Translations under genes and position numbers: made by a program | In this document: piece after piece, positions 16,120 to 25,198 of the stretch | Layout of the letters: each line of letters opens with the position of its first letter | How positions within the stretch are numbered: position 1 is the first letter of the stretch | The notes under the pieces: model-generated | What the model saw: the letters and a program-made list of their open reading frames with translations, nothing else | The model's database searches: none | What the model was told of the DNA's origin: nothing | Origin: Georgenia satyanarayanai | Lineage (GTDB): Bacteria > Actinomycetota > Actinomycetes > Actinomycetales > Actinomycetaceae | Direction: 5' to 3' | Length of the DNA stretch: 64,000 nucleotides | Assembly: GCF_009193135.1 (NCBI RefSeq) | Contig: NZ_VUKC01000002.1 | Span: forward strand, 124,001-188,000

Positions 16120-16923
16120 GTGCCCCTCGTCACCGCGCTCGCGCGCGCCTCGCACCCCGCGCCGACCGTCGTCGTCACCGCGCTGGCGGCGCTGCTCGCC
16201 GTCGGGGCGGGGCACGGACCGGCGGGAACGCTGCTCGTCGGGCTCGCGGTGCTCACCGGCCAGCTGTCGATCGGCTGGTCCAACGACCTCCTCGACGCCG
16301 GCCGCGACCGCGCCGTCGGGCGGGCGGACAAGCCGCTCGCGACCGGGGCGCTGAGCACCCGGGTCCTCGGGCTCGCGCTCGGCCTCACCGTGGCGGCCAC
16401 GGTCGCGCTGTCCCTGGCCCTCGGGGTGCGCGCCGCCCTGGCGCACCTCCTCCTCGTCGGCGGCGGGTGGGCCTACAACCTCGGCCTGAAGTCGACGGTC
16501 GTCTCGTGGCTGCCCTACGTCGTCGCCTTCGCCGCGCTGCCCGTCGTGCCGTGGCTGGCCCTGGACCCACCGGTGCTGCCGCCGTGGTGGATGCCCGCCG
16601 TCGGCGGCCTGCTCGGCGCGGGCGCGCACGTCGTCAACGTCCTGCCCGACCTCGCCGACGACGCCGCCACCGGCGTGCGCGGCCTGCCCCACCGGCTGGG
16701 CGCGCGGGCGTCGGGCGTGCTCGCCGTCGTCATCCTCCTCACCGGCACGGCGGTCGCCGTGCTCGGTCCGCACGGGCCGGTGCCGGTGTGGGCGTGGACG
16801 GTCCTCGCCGGTGCGGGGATCCTCGCCGTCGTCTCCCTCGGGCGACCCGGCCGCGCGCCGTTCCACGCGGCCATGGTCATCGCGCTGGCCAACGTCGTCG
16901 TGCTCCTCGTGCGGGCTGCCTGA
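16120..16923 (+). CDS. UbiA family prenyltransferase
   Basis: This 267-residue polytopic membrane protein has about eight helices. The first Asp-rich motif is N55-D56-x-x-D59-x3-D63 ([20 protein letters not shown]) and the second is in [11 protein letters not shown] near residues 176-185. Both bind the Mg-diphosphate of an isoprenyl donor. Family members prenylate aromatic acceptors or sugars (ubiquinone, menaquinone, decaprenyl-phosphoribose). No menaquinone genes are nearby, and the divergent promoter shared with the type III PKS suggests that the acceptor is the PKS product. The GTG at 16120 has no Shine-Dalgarno and is probably leaderless. Confidence 0.88.
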   Translation: MPLVTALARASHPAPTVVVTALAALLAVGAGHGPAGTLLVGLAVLTGQLSIGWSNDLLDAGRDRAVGRADKPLATGALSTRVLGLALGLTVAATVALSLALGVRAALAHLLLVGGGWAYNLGLKSTVVSWLPYVVAFAALPVVPWLALDPPVLPPWWMPAVGGLLGAGAHVVNVLPDLADDAATGVRGLPHRLGARASGVLAVVILLTGTAVAVLGPHGPVPVWAWTVLAGAGILAVVSLGRPGRAPFHAAMVIALANVVVLLVRAA

Positions 16924-16924
16924 C

Positions 16925-17452
16925 TCAGCCGCCGACGTCGTGCAGGTGGTGCAGGACGTCGTGGAGGAAGTACTGGCTGAGCGTGCGCACGGTGAAGGGC
17001 GAGCCGTTGCTCCGCAGGCCGCTGCGCCCCCACCGGTCCTCCGGCACGGCGGCGAAGTCGGCACCGACGGCGCGGGCGTTCGCGGCCAGCTCCGCGGCCA
17101 CCACTCCCGGGTCCTGCTCGCCGTACCGGCCCGCGACGGCCGCGGGGTCCTGGTCCCAGTTCGGGAAGGTCGGGTCCTCCTCGGTGAGGACGAGCTCGAG
17201 ACGCCCACGGAACACCGCGCACACGTCGCGCACGTGCGCCGCGTACTCCAGCGGCGACCACGTGCGCTCGTCCGGGCGCCGCGCGACGTCCGGGCGGCGC
17301 AGCACCGCCTCCCAGCGCACGACGGCGTCCTCGAGCACCTGCGCCGTCGTCGCCGGCGTGTGGGCGGCGGCCTCGGTCCCGCACTCGGGGCAGGGGCGCT
17401 GCAGCACCCAGGTCCAGTCCTTGGTGTCCGGGTCGATCGCCATGCCGGGCAT
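16925..17452 (-). CDS. DinB/maleylpyruvate-isomerase-like four-helix protein
   Basis: This 175-residue protein has the DinB/YfiT-type four-helix bundle pattern. Candidate metal ligands are the His in EYAAHVRDV (about residue 72) and the C-terminal His cluster [12 protein letters not shown]. An N-terminal CPECG segment adds two cysteines. Actinobacterial members are often mycothiol- or bacillithiol-dependent transferases. It ends 1 nt after the convergent UbiA gene stops. The start may be the ATG at 17452 or the one at 17443 ([10 protein letters not shown]); neither has a good Shine-Dalgarno. Function is not assigned. Confidence 0.72.
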   Translation of the reverse strand: MPGMAIDPDTKDWTWVLQRPCPECGTEAAAHTPATTAQVLEDAVVRWEAVLRRPDVARRPDERTWSPLEYAAHVRDVCAVFRGRLELVLTEEDPTFPNWDQDPAAVAGRYGEQDPGVVAAELAANARAVGADFAAVPEDRWGRSGLRSNGSPFTVRTLSQYFLHDVLHHLHDVGG

Positions 17453-17517
17453 CGTGCCGTGCGCCCGCGGGCACGTCCAGTAGCCTCACGGGACCACCGC
17501 GCGAGGGAGGCGACCAC

Positions 17518-18018
17518 ATGAAGGCGCTCGTCGTCTACGAGTCCCACTTCGGCAACACCGGCCGGGTGGCCCGGGCGGTCGCCGAGGGGCTGCGCACCGG
17601 CGCCGACGTCGAGGTGCTCGACGTCGCGGACGCCCCACCGATCGGTGAGCTCGACGCCGACCTCCTCGTCATCGGCGCCCCCACCCACGTGCTCGGCCTC
17701 AGCCGGCCCGACTCCCGCCGCGAGGCGATGGAGCGGGCCGGGCTCGAGGAGGGGTCCCGGGCCGGGGTCCGCGAGTGGCTCGAGGGGGCCGGCGCACTCA
17801 CCGCGCCCGTCGCCGTCTACGACACGCGCACCCACGAGTCCAAGCTGCCGGGGAGCGCCGCCCGCGCCGTCGTGCGGCGGCTGCGGCAGCGCAAGGTCCC
17901 GGTCGTCGCACCCCCGGAGCACTTCGCCGTCCACGGCAGCGAGGGGCCGCTGGCCCCCGGGGAGGAGGAGCGCGCCACCGAGTGGGGGCGCGGTCTCCTC
18001 ATCCTCCCCGGCGCCTAG
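17518..18018 (+). CDS. Flavodoxin-domain protein
   Basis: This 166-residue protein has a flavodoxin-like fold. The FMN phosphate loop is [19 protein letters not shown] (about residues 8-26). [18 protein letters not shown] follows near residue 50 and covers the isoalloxazine loop. It is probably a cytosolic electron carrier or a flavodoxin-family reductase. GGGAGG lies 8 nt before the ATG and TAGCCT at 17481-17486 is a likely -10 box. Its stop codon TAG shares the palindromic CTAG with the stop codon of the convergent aldo/keto reductase. Confidence 0.85.
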   Translation: MKALVVYESHFGNTGRVARAVAEGLRTGADVEVLDVADAPPIGELDADLLVIGAPTHVLGLSRPDSRREAMERAGLEEGSRAGVREWLEGAGALTAPVAVYDTRTHESKLPGSAARAVVRRLRQRKVPVVAPPEHFAVHGSEGPLAPGEEERATEWGRGLLILPGA

Positions 18019-19025
18019 GCGAGGCGGGTCTCCGGCACGTTCGTCAGGGACGGGTCCCGCACGACGGAGTCCCCGAGGATGTCGTCGATGCGGGTGAGGA
18101 CCTCGGCAGGCAGCTCCACCCCGGAGGCCGCGACGTTCTCGGCGACCTGCTCGGGGCGCGAGGCGCCGATGATGGCCGCGGAGACGCACGAGTTCTGGAG
18201 CACCCACGCGACGGCGAGCTGCGCCATCGTCAGACCGAGCTCCTCCGCGAGGGGCCGCAGCTCCTGGACGCGGGTGAGGAGGACGTCGTCGTGGAGGTCG
18301 CGGTCGATCATCGCGGCGCCGCCCTTGGTGTCCGACGCACGCGAGCCCTCCGGGACGACCTGGCCGGGCCGGTACTTGCCGGTGAGGACGCCCTGCGCGA
18401 CCGGGGAGAAGACGATCTGCCCGATGCCCAGCTCACGGGAGGCCGGGACGACCTCCTCCTCGATGACGCGCCACAGCATCGAGTACTTCGGTTGGTTGGA
18501 GACGAGCTGGACCCCGAGCTCGCGGGCCAGGGCGTGGCCCTCGCGGAGCTTGTCCGCCGGCCACTCCGAGACCCCGATGTACAGGGCCTTGCCCTGCCGG
18601 ACGATGTCGGCGAAGGCCTGCATCGTCTCCTCGAGCGGGGTCTCCACGTCGTAGCGGTGGGCCTGGTAGAGGTCGACGTAGTCGGTGCGCAGGCGGCGCA
18701 GGGACCCGTCGATGCCGTCACGGATGTGCTTGCGGGACAGGCCGGTGTCGTTGGGGCCCTTCTTCCCGATCGGGAAGTAGACCTTGGTGAAGATCTCGAG
18801 CTCGTGGCGCGGGACGCCGGCGAGCGCGTCCGCCAGCACCTCCTCCGCGCGGGTGTTGGCGTAGGTGTCGGCGGTGTCGAAGCTCGAGATGCCGGCGTCG
18901 AGGGCGGCGTGGACGCAGCGCGTGGCGACGTCGTTCTCCACCTGCGAGCCGTGGGTGAGCCAGTTGCCGTAGACGATCTCCGAGATCTTGAGACCGCTGT
19001 TGCCGAGGTACCTGTGCGCGACCAT
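18015..19025 (-). CDS. Aldo/keto reductase, potassium-channel beta-subunit-like
   Basis: This 336-residue NADPH-dependent reductase has the AKR tetrad: Asp and Tyr in [15 protein letters not shown], Lys in FTKVYFPIG and His in [12 protein letters not shown]. The cofactor loop at the C-terminal end includes [12 protein letters not shown]. Closest groups by motif are AKR6/KvBeta-like and YghZ-type enzymes that reduce aldehydes such as methylglyoxal. I chose ATG at 19025 because the sequence [15 protein letters not shown] matches the usual family N-terminus; an upstream in-frame start adds seven residues. It overlaps the convergent flavodoxin gene by 4 nt. Confidence 0.88.
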   Translation of the reverse strand: MVAHRYLGNSGLKISEIVYGNWLTHGSQVENDVATRCVHAALDAGISSFDTADTYANTRAEEVLADALAGVPRHELEIFTKVYFPIGKKGPNDTGLSRKHIRDGIDGSLRRLRTDYVDLYQAHRYDVETPLEETMQAFADIVRQGKALYIGVSEWPADKLREGHALARELGVQLVSNQPKYSMLWRVIEEEVVPASRELGIGQIVFSPVAQGVLTGKYRPGQVVPEGSRASDTKGGAAMIDRDLHDDVLLTRVQELRPLAEELGLTMAQLAVAWVLQNSCVSAAIIGASRPEQVAENVAASGVELPAEVLTRIDDILGDSVVRDPSLTNVPETRLA

Positions 19026-19073
19026 GGGCGCCAACCTACCCGCCACCTCGGCCCCCGCCCGTCAGCCATCGCC

Positions 19074-19113
19074 TGAGACGACGTTCTCATATAGCGGTCA
19101 CGTCCAGTACGCT
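19074..19113 (+). promoter_or_regulatory. Possible promoter and operator of the ABC importer operon
   Basis: TGAGA (19074-19078) and TCTCA (19085-19089) form an inverted repeat. TTCTCA at 19084-19089 followed after 18 nt by TACGCT (19108-19113) could be a -35/-10 pair. The repeat would overlap the -35, as expected for a repressor site. Weak evidence, no T-box or other riboswitch is visible before the gene. Confidence 0.3.
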
Positions 19114-19150
19114 TCTCCGACGCGTACCGTGCCCCTGGAAGGACCCCCCA

Positions 19151-20152
19151 ATGACGCGCACCTCCCTCCGCCTGGCCGGCGCCCTTGCGGCCTCCGCCCT
19201 CCTCCTCGCCGCGTGCGGGAACGACGACGGCGGTTCCGGGGACGGCACCGGATCCGACGGCGGCGACGACGCCCGCACCTACTCCATCGGCGTCACGCAG
19301 ATCGCCGCCCACCCGTCGCTCGACGCCTCCCTCGTCGGCTTCAAGGCCGCCCTCGAGGACGCGGGTCTCGACGTCGAGTACGACGAGGAGAACGCCCAGG
19401 GCGACCAGTCGACCGCCATCTCCATCGCGAGCGGCTTCGCCTCCGCCGGGCACGACCTCGTCCTCGCGATCGCCACGCCCACGGCGCAGGCGGCCGCGCA
19501 GGCGATCACCGACGTCCCGATCCTCATCACCGCCGTCACCGAGCCGGAGGCCGCCGGCCTCGTCGACAGCTGGGACGCCCCCGGCGCCAACCTCACCGGC
19601 ACGAGCGACCTCAACCCGGTGGCCGAGCAGCTCGGGCTCCTCGCGGAGATCGCCCCCGACGCCCAGACCGTCGGCATCGTCTACAGCTCCGGCGAGGTGA
19701 ACTCCGAGGTGCAGGTCGAGCTGGCCCAGGAGGCCGCCACCGAGCTCGGCCTGGAGATCAGGACAGCCGCGGTCACCAACTCCGGTGAGGTTCAGCAGGC
19801 CGCCGACTCCCTCGACGTCGACGCCTTCTACGTCCCCACCGACAACACCGTCATCCAGTCCTTCGAGGCGCTGCTCCAGGTCGCCGAGTCCAAGTCGCTC
19901 CCGCTCGTGTCCGCCGACGGTGACACCGTCGAGCGCGGCGCGATCGCCACCTACGGCATCGACTACGAGCAGCTCGGCTACCAGACCGGCGAGATGGCCG
20001 TGCGCATCCTGCAGGACGGCGCCGACCCGGCCGAGATGCCCATCGAGACGCTCACCGACTGGCCGCTCGTCGTCAACCCCGCCGCCGCCGAGCGGATGGG
20101 TGTGGAGCTGCCCGCCGAGCTCGTCGAGCGCGCCGACACCGTCATCGAGTAG
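19151..20152 (+). CDS. ABC transporter substrate-binding lipoprotein (TrpX/ABC_sub_bind type)
   Basis: This 333-residue lipoprotein has an N-terminal signal peptide ending in the lipobox LLAAC, with the lipidated Cys at residue 21, and a Gly/Asp/Ser linker. The body has the two-lobed ABC_sub_bind (DUF534) pattern, with IGVTQIAAHPSLDA and later GIVYSSGEVNSE. Firmicute homologues (TrpX) bind tryptophan or tyrosine; others bind unknown ligands. It is anchored outside the membrane and hands its ligand to the permease encoded 5 nt downstream. GGAAGGA lies about 8 nt before the ATG. Confidence 0.88.
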   Translation: MTRTSLRLAGALAASALLLAACGNDDGGSGDGTGSDGGDDARTYSIGVTQIAAHPSLDASLVGFKAALEDAGLDVEYDEENAQGDQSTAISIASGFASAGHDLVLAIATPTAQAAAQAITDVPILITAVTEPEAAGLVDSWDAPGANLTGTSDLNPVAEQLGLLAEIAPDAQTVGIVYSSGEVNSEVQVELAQEAATELGLEIRTAAVTNSGEVQQAADSLDVDAFYVPTDNTVIQSFEALLQVAESKSLPLVSADGDTVERGAIATYGIDYEQLGYQTGEMAVRILQDGADPAEMPIETLTDWPLVVNPAAAERMGVELPAELVERADTVIE

Positions 20153-20157
20153 CACCC

Positions 20158-21084
20158 GTGTCCGCACTACCCGCAGCCGTCGAGCTCGGCCTCATCTACG
20201 CGGTGATGGCGCTGGGGGTCTACCTGACCTTCCGGATCCTCAACTTCCCGGACCTCACGGTGGACGGCAGCTTCACCACGGGTGCCGCGACCGCCGCCGT
20301 CCTCATCACGGGCGGCACCCACCCGGCCCTCGCCACGCTCGCCGCGGGCGTGGCGGGGCTGACGGCGGGCGTCGTCACCGGCCTGCTCCACGCCAAGGGC
20401 GGGATCAACCCGCTGCTGGCGGGCATCCTCACCCAGATCGGCCTGTACTCGATCAACCTGCGGATCATGGGCGGCGCCAACGTGCCGCTGCTGCGCGAGG
20501 ACACACTCATCACACCGCTGCGGGAGAACGGCCTGCTCGGTGGCGCCGTGGCGATCGGGATCTTCGGGGCGGTCGCGATCCTCGTCAAGCTCGCCCTCGA
20601 CTGGTTCCTCCACACCGACACCGGTCTGGCCCTGCAGGCCACCGGTGACAACGAGGCGATGATCCGCAGCTTCGGCGTCAACACCGACCGCACGAAGATC
20701 CTCGGCCTGGCCCTGTCCAACGGGCTCGTCGGGCTCGCCGGCGCGGGCGTCGCCCAGTACCAGGGCTTCGCGGACATCTCGATGGGGATCGGCCTCATCA
20801 TCGCCGGCCTCGCCTCGGTCATCCTCGGCCAGGCCGTCTTCGGCTCGCGCCTCATCGTCATCTCGACGCTCGCCGTCGTCCTCGGCTCGATCCTCTACCG
20901 GGTGGCGATCCAGCTCGCCCTCCAGGTGCCGTGGCTCGAGGCCAACGACATGAAGCTCGTCTCCGCCGTCCTCGTCGTCACCGCGCTGCTCCTGCCGCGG
21001 TGGGGCGTGTTCCGACGGGTGGGGGCGCTGCGCTCGCTGCGCCGCACGGCGGCGACGACCACGACGACGGCGGGAGGCCAGTGA
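20158..21084 (+). CDS. ABC transporter permease (BPD_transp_2, TrpY type)
   Basis: This 308-residue permease has about nine hydrophobic segments typical of the branched-chain amino-acid/ribose permease family. The coupling region GLALQATGDNEAMIRSFGVN contacts the ATPase. RILNFPDLTVDGSF near residue 25 is characteristic of the TrpY-type subgroup. It starts with GTG 5 nt after the binding-protein stop. The final 20 residues are Thr/Ala/Arg-rich and cytoplasmic. The transported compound is inferred only from the family (aromatic amino acid or related). Confidence 0.87.
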   Translation: MSALPAAVELGLIYAVMALGVYLTFRILNFPDLTVDGSFTTGAATAAVLITGGTHPALATLAAGVAGLTAGVVTGLLHAKGGINPLLAGILTQIGLYSINLRIMGGANVPLLREDTLITPLRENGLLGGAVAIGIFGAVAILVKLALDWFLHTDTGLALQATGDNEAMIRSFGVNTDRTKILGLALSNGLVGLAGAGVAQYQGFADISMGIGLIIAGLASVILGQAVFGSRLIVISTLAVVLGSILYRVAIQLALQVPWLEANDMKLVSAVLVVTALLLPRWGVFRRVGALRSLRRTAATTTTTAGGQ

Positions 21085-21086
21085 CC

Positions 21087-21875
21087 ATGCTCGCGATCGA
21101 CTCGGTCACCAAGACCTTCTTCCCCGGCACCCCCAACGAGCGGGTCGCCCTCGCCGGCATCTCCCTGCGTCTGGCGCCCGGCGAGTTCGCCACCGTCATC
21201 GGCTCCAACGGCGCGGGCAAGTCGACCCTCCTCAACACCGTCGCCGGCCGGATCAGCCCCGACTCGGGCACCATCACCGTCGCCGGCGACGACGTCACGC
21301 GCCTGCCCGACCACCGCCGCGCCGCGCACGTGGGCCGGGTCTTCCAGGACCCGCTCGCCGGCACGGCCCCGGACATGACGATCGAGGAGAACCTCGCGAT
21401 CGCCTACGCCCGCGGCAAGAGGCGCGGCCTGCGGCTCGGGGTCACCCGGGCCAAGCGGGACTTCTTCCGCACCGAGCTCACCTCCCTCGAGCTGGGCCTG
21501 GAGAACCGGCTCAAGATGAAGGTCGGCCTGCTGTCCGGTGGTCAGCGACAGGCGCTGTCGCTGCTCATGGCGACCTTCAGCGAGCCGAAGATCCTCCTGC
21601 TCGACGAGCACACCGCGGCCCTGGACCCCCAGCGTGCCGACCTCATCACGCGCCTCACCGCCGAGGCCGTCGAGCGCCACCACCTCACCACGCTCATGGT
21701 CACCCACAACATGGACCAGGCGCTGCGGGTGGGCACGCGGCTCATCATGATGCACGAGGGCCGGGTGGTCGTCGACATCGCCGGCGAGCGCAAGGAGCGT
21801 GCCTCGGTCCAGGACCTGCTCCAGGCCTTCTCCCAGGCCGGCGCCGGGCTGGACGACCGCACCCTGCTCCAGTAG
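21087..21875 (+). CDS. ABC transporter ATP-binding protein (TrpZ type)
   Basis: This 262-residue ATPase has Walker A GSNGAGKST (about residues 38-46), Q-loop GRVFQDPLAG, signature LSGGQRQALS, Walker B ILLLDEHTAALDP and switch His in MVTHNMDQ. The Walker B is followed by H-T-A-A-L-D, as is usual in this subgroup. I take ATG at 21087 because GGGAGG lies 9 nt upstream; GTG at 21081, overlapping the permease stop, is possible and would add two residues. It completes a three-gene importer. Confidence 0.88.
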   Translation: MLAIDSVTKTFFPGTPNERVALAGISLRLAPGEFATVIGSNGAGKSTLLNTVAGRISPDSGTITVAGDDVTRLPDHRRAAHVGRVFQDPLAGTAPDMTIEENLAIAYARGKRRGLRLGVTRAKRDFFRTELTSLELGLENRLKMKVGLLSGGQRQALSLLMATFSEPKILLLDEHTAALDPQRADLITRLTAEAVERHHLTTLMVTHNMDQALRVGTRLIMMHEGRVVVDIAGERKERASVQDLLQAFSQAGAGLDDRTLLQ

Positions 21876-21881
21876 CCGCCC

Positions 21882-22268
21882 TCAGCGCCGCACGCGCCGG
21901 CCGGTGACCTCGGTCATCGGCACGGCGACGGGTACGGTGGACGCCAGGTCCGCCCAGACGTCCGCCGCCGGTGCGCCGGGGTTGACGAGCTCGTCACCCA
22001 GGAGGTGTGCCCGCCCGGTGACGGTCACCGACCAACCGGTCCGGGTCTCCTCGTCGAAGTGCCCGGCGGCGAGGGTGATGAGCCGACCCTCGACGACGGC
22101 GGTGAGCGAGCGTCCGTAGTCGCTGCGTACGACGACCTCGTCGCCGTGGACGACGAAGTTCACCGGGACCAGGTGGACGGGGCCGCCGGCGCAGTGGGCG
22201 AGCCAGGCCACGGACACCTGGTCGAGCAGCTGGCGGCAGGCGCGCTGGTCCAACACCTCGAGCGTCAT
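21882..22268 (-). CDS. PPOX family protein (small, flavin/F420 type)
   Basis: A 128-residue split-barrel protein of the PPOX family, beginning with a helix (QRACRQLLDQVS) and then the strands VAWLAHCAGGPVHLVPVNFVV, typical of the Rv1155/nitroreductase-like 'pyridoxamine 5'-phosphate oxidase, FMN-binding' group in actinobacteria. GGGAG lies 6 nt before the ATG. It ends 6 nt beyond the end of the convergent ABC operon. It has no sequence similarity that I can see to the larger PPOX protein at the left end beyond the fold. Confidence 0.75.
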   Translation of the reverse strand: MTLEVLDQRACRQLLDQVSVAWLAHCAGGPVHLVPVNFVVHGDEVVVRSDYGRSLTAVVEGRLITLAAGHFDEETRTGWSVTVTGRAHLLGDELVNPGAPAADVWADLASTVPVAVPMTEVTGRRVRR

Positions 22269-22343
22269 CTCGGCTCCCGTCGGCGGGCTTCCAGCATCCC
22301 ACCGGTGGCAGGGCGGCGGGCCGAGTTCGGGCCGGCGGGAGGG

Positions 22344-22814
22344 TCAGGCGGGGTCGGTGACGTCGGCGACCTCGGCGCCGAGCGCCGTGACGAGCGCAGC
22401 GCCGTCGACCGTCGCTGCCACGCCGTGGGCGCCCGCCCCGATCGAGACGGTGCCCCGGACGCGCTCGTCGGCGACCACCGGCCAGCCGCGCAGCGCCCCG
22501 AAGGGCGTGATCGTGCCACGCTCGTAGCCCGTCACCTCGCGCGCGGTGGCGGCGTCGGGCAGGGACAGGCGGCTGACTCCGAGCAGCGCCCGCAGCTTGG
22601 GCCAGGAGATGGCCCGGTCCCCGGGGACGAGCACGAAGAGGTAGTCCTCCTCGGCGCGCCGCACGACGATCGTCTTGATGAGAGCCGACGGGTCGACACC
22701 GCGTGCCGCCGCCGCCTCGGCGAGGCTGCCGACGCGCCCGTGCCGGGTGAGGGTGTGCGCCAGCCCCGCGGCCTCCATCGCGGCGACCGCCTCCGCCTCG
22801 CCGGGGGCGCTCAC
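22344..22814 (-). CDS. YbaK/EbsC aminoacyl-tRNA deacylase-family protein
   Basis: This 156-residue protein is a single YbaK/ProX-type editing domain. The catalytic lysine region is SALIKTIVVRR (about residues 43-53), followed by FVLVPGDRAISWPKLRALLG and the GxxxP-type motif RGTITPFGAL. Family members clear mischarged tRNA (Cys-tRNA-Pro, Ala-tRNA-Pro) in the cytosol. The GTG start overlaps the GH65 stop as GTGA (22811-22814), so it is the third gene of the HAD, GH65 operon, an unusual partnership with no obvious biochemical link. Confidence 0.85.
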   Translation of the reverse strand: MSAPGEAEAVAAMEAAGLAHTLTRHGRVGSLAEAAAARGVDPSALIKTIVVRRAEEDYLFVLVPGDRAISWPKLRALLGVSRLSLPDAATAREVTGYERGTITPFGALRGWPVVADERVRGTVSIGAGAHGVAATVDGAALVTALGAEVADVTDPA

Positions 22815-25198
22815 GACGCGCTCCGCGCGACCGACAGCGGCTCGCGGCCGGCCGGCCGCGGGGTGCGCCCCACCGGCTGCGGCGGCGCGGCCAGCAGCGG
22901 CTCGCGCCGCTGGACCGGGCGGGTGACCGGCTTACCGGCGCGGACGAGGATCTCCTCGTCGTAGACCCGCATCGTCATCCCCTCCCCGTTCCCGCTGGGC
23001 AGCGTGCACGTCACCTGCTCGTGGTCGGCCTCCACCTTGACCGCCATGCCGTGCCACAGCACGCGGAAGGCCAGGCGCGTCACCGACGCCGGCAGCGCGG
23101 GTGCGACGCACAGCTGGTCCCCGCGCTCCCGCATGCCGCCGAAGCCGTCGACGAGCGCCGTCCACGTCCCCGCGGAGGAGGCGATGTGCACGCCCTGGTC
23201 GGTGTTGCCCTGGAGGTCGCGCAGGTCGACGAGGGCCGCCTCGTGGAGGTAGGCGTGGGCGAGGTCGAGGTGCCCGACCTCCGCGCACATGACGGCCTGC
23301 GTGCAGGCCGACAGCGAGGAGTCCCGCACCGTGCGGCGCTCGTAGTAGTCGAGGTTCCACGCCTTGTCCTTGGCGGTGAACTCCTCCCCGCACCAGTGCA
23401 TGGCGAGGACGAGGTCGGCCTGCTTGACCACCTGCTTGCGGTACAGCTGGAAGTACGGGGCGTGGAGCATGAGCGGGTAGGGGGTCTCGCCGTTGTGGAA
23501 GTCCCACTCCCCGTACCTGGTGAAGCCCTCGCACTGCGGGTGGACGCCGAGCTCGGCGTCGTAGGGGATGTGGACGCCCTCGGCCGCCGCCCGCCACGAC
23601 TCGCGCTCGTCGTCGTCGACCCCGAGCGCGGTGGCGACGTCGGGGTGGCGCTCGCAGGCCGCGTCCGCGGAGCGCAGGTTCCGCGCGGCCATGAGGTTGG
23701 TGAAGACGTTGTCGTCGATGACGGCGGTGTACTCGTCGGGCCCGGTGACGCCCTGGACGTGCCAGGCACCGGACCGGTCGTGGTGGCCCAGGGACATCCA
23801 CAGGCGGGCGGTCTCGACGAGCACCTCGGCCCCGCACTCGCGGTCCAGGCTCTCGTCCCCCGTCGTGAGGCGGTAGTACTCGAAGGCGCGCGCGATGACG
23901 GCGTTGAGATGGAAGGCCGCGGTGCCGGCCGGCCAGTACGCCGAGGTCTCCTCCCCCTGGATGGTGCGCCACGGGAAGGCGGCGCCGGCGAGCCCGAGCG
24001 TGGCGGCACGCGCCTGGGCGAGCGGCAGCGTCGAGGCGCGCCACCGCAGCGCGTGCGCGGCGGCGTCCGGTGCCGTCATGACGAGGACGGGCAGGACGAA
24101 GCCCTCGATGTCCCAGAAGGTGTGGCCGTTGTAGCCCGTCCCGGTGAGCGCCTTGGCGCCGATGGCGCGCCCCTCGGCACGCGCTCCCGCCTGGAGCACC
24201 TGGAAGAGGCAGAAGCGCACCGCCTGCTGGAGGATCGGGTCGCCGTCGACCTCGACGTCGGCCGAGCCCCAGAAGTCGTCGAGGTAGGCGCGCTGGTCAC
24301 GGACGAGGGAGTCCCAGCCGGCGTACCGCGCGCTCGTGAGCGCGGCGGCCACCTGGTCGCGCACGGCGTGCACGCTGCGGGTGCCCGACCAGCCGTAGGC
24401 GATGTTCTTGACCACCCGCAGCCGCTCCCCCGGCTCGAGGACGGTGACGACGGTCGTGCGCGCCCAGTCCTCGCGCGCCTCGTGCTCGACCTCGTACTGG
24501 TGCGGGCACTCGATGTCGTGGTCCATCCCCGCCGCCACGAGCAGCCCGCTCGTGCGGGTCCGGTGGAGGAGGATCGCCCCGTCCTGCTCGACGTCCTGGG
24601 CGACGGCGGCGAGCGGGTCCTGGAGCGCGGCGGCCACCCGCGGGTCGCCGTCGTCGTCGACGTCCTGGGGTCCCTCGTTGGCGACGAGCTCGGACTGGAC
24701 GATGACACGTGCCGGCCCGTCGACGGGCTCGACCTCGTACTCGACGGCGGCGACGGCCCGGTGGGTGAAGGAGACGAGCCGGGTGGAGCGCACGATGACC
24801 CGCCGCCCGGCCGGGGACACCCACTCCGTCTCCCGGCGCAGCGTGCCGGCGCGCAGGTCGAGGACCCGCTCGTGGGAGACGACCTCGCCGTAGCGCATGT
24901 CGAAGGGCTCGTCGTCGACGAGGAGGCGGACCAGCTTGCCGTTGGTGACGTTGACGATCGTCTGCCCGGACTCGGGGTACCCGTAGCCGCCCTCGGCGTA
25001 GGGCAGCGAGTGGTGCTCGAAGAAGCCCGACAGGTAGGTGCCCTGCTGGTCCACCGGCTCGCCCTCGTCGAGGTTCCCGCGCATCCCGAGGTGTCCGTTG
25101 GACAGCGCGAACAGCGACTCCATCCGCCCGAGCGTCCCGAGGTCCAGGCCGCGTTCGCGCAGGCACCAGGGCTCGACCGGCAGGGTAGGGCCCGTCAC
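22811..25198 (-). CDS. Glycoside hydrolase family 65 protein (maltose/trehalose phosphorylase type), copy 2
   Basis: This 795-residue protein is a complete GH65 enzyme. The N-terminal domain has FALSNGHLGMRGNLDEG near residue 30, the (alpha/alpha)6 barrel carries the catalytic acid Glu489 in GPDEYT, and the phosphate loop is VHIASSAGTW. It is a paralogue of the GH65 at 2488-4818. The GTG start overlaps the stop codon of a beta-phosphoglucomutase-type HAD gene (GTGA at 25195-25198). That pairing is the classic arrangement in which the phosphorylase releases beta-glucose 1-phosphate and the mutase converts it to glucose 6-phosphate, which supports phosphorolysis of maltose, trehalose or a related disaccharide. 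The last 50 residues are Pro/Arg-rich and outside the usual fold. Confidence 0.9.
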   Translation of the reverse strand: MTGPTLPVEPWCLRERGLDLGTLGRMESLFALSNGHLGMRGNLDEGEPVDQQGTYLSGFFEHHSLPYAEGGYGYPESGQTIVNVTNGKLVRLLVDDEPFDMRYGEVVSHERVLDLRAGTLRRETEWVSPAGRRVIVRSTRLVSFTHRAVAAVEYEVEPVDGPARVIVQSELVANEGPQDVDDDGDPRVAAALQDPLAAVAQDVEQDGAILLHRTRTSGLLVAAGMDHDIECPHQYEVEHEAREDWARTTVVTVLEPGERLRVVKNIAYGWSGTRSVHAVRDQVAAALTSARYAGWDSLVRDQRAYLDDFWGSADVEVDGDPILQQAVRFCLFQVLQAGARAEGRAIGAKALTGTGYNGHTFWDIEGFVLPVLVMTAPDAAAHALRWRASTLPLAQARAATLGLAGAAFPWRTIQGEETSAYWPAGTAAFHLNAVIARAFEYYRLTTGDESLDRECGAEVLVETARLWMSLGHHDRSGAWHVQGVTGPDEYTAVIDDNVFTNLMAARNLRSADAACERHPDVATALGVDDDERESWRAAAEGVHIPYDAELGVHPQCEGFTRYGEWDFHNGETPYPLMLHAPYFQLYRKQVVKQADLVLAMHWCGEEFTAKDKAWNLDYYERRTVRDSSLSACTQAVMCAEVGHLDLAHAYLHEAALVDLRDLQGNTDQGVHIASSAGTWTALVDGFGGMRERGDQLCVAPALPASVTRLAFRVLWHGMAVKVEADHEQVTCTLPSGNGEGMTMRVYDEEILVRAGKPVTRPVQRREPLLAAPPQPVGRTPRPAGREPLSVARSAS

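Noticed and set aside
15586-18207. Large minus-strand frame joining the PKS to the region past 18 kb
   Set aside because: The true PKS starts at GTG 16089 with a -10 box; the upstream extension is antisense to UbiA and flavodoxin genes and has shadow-frame composition.
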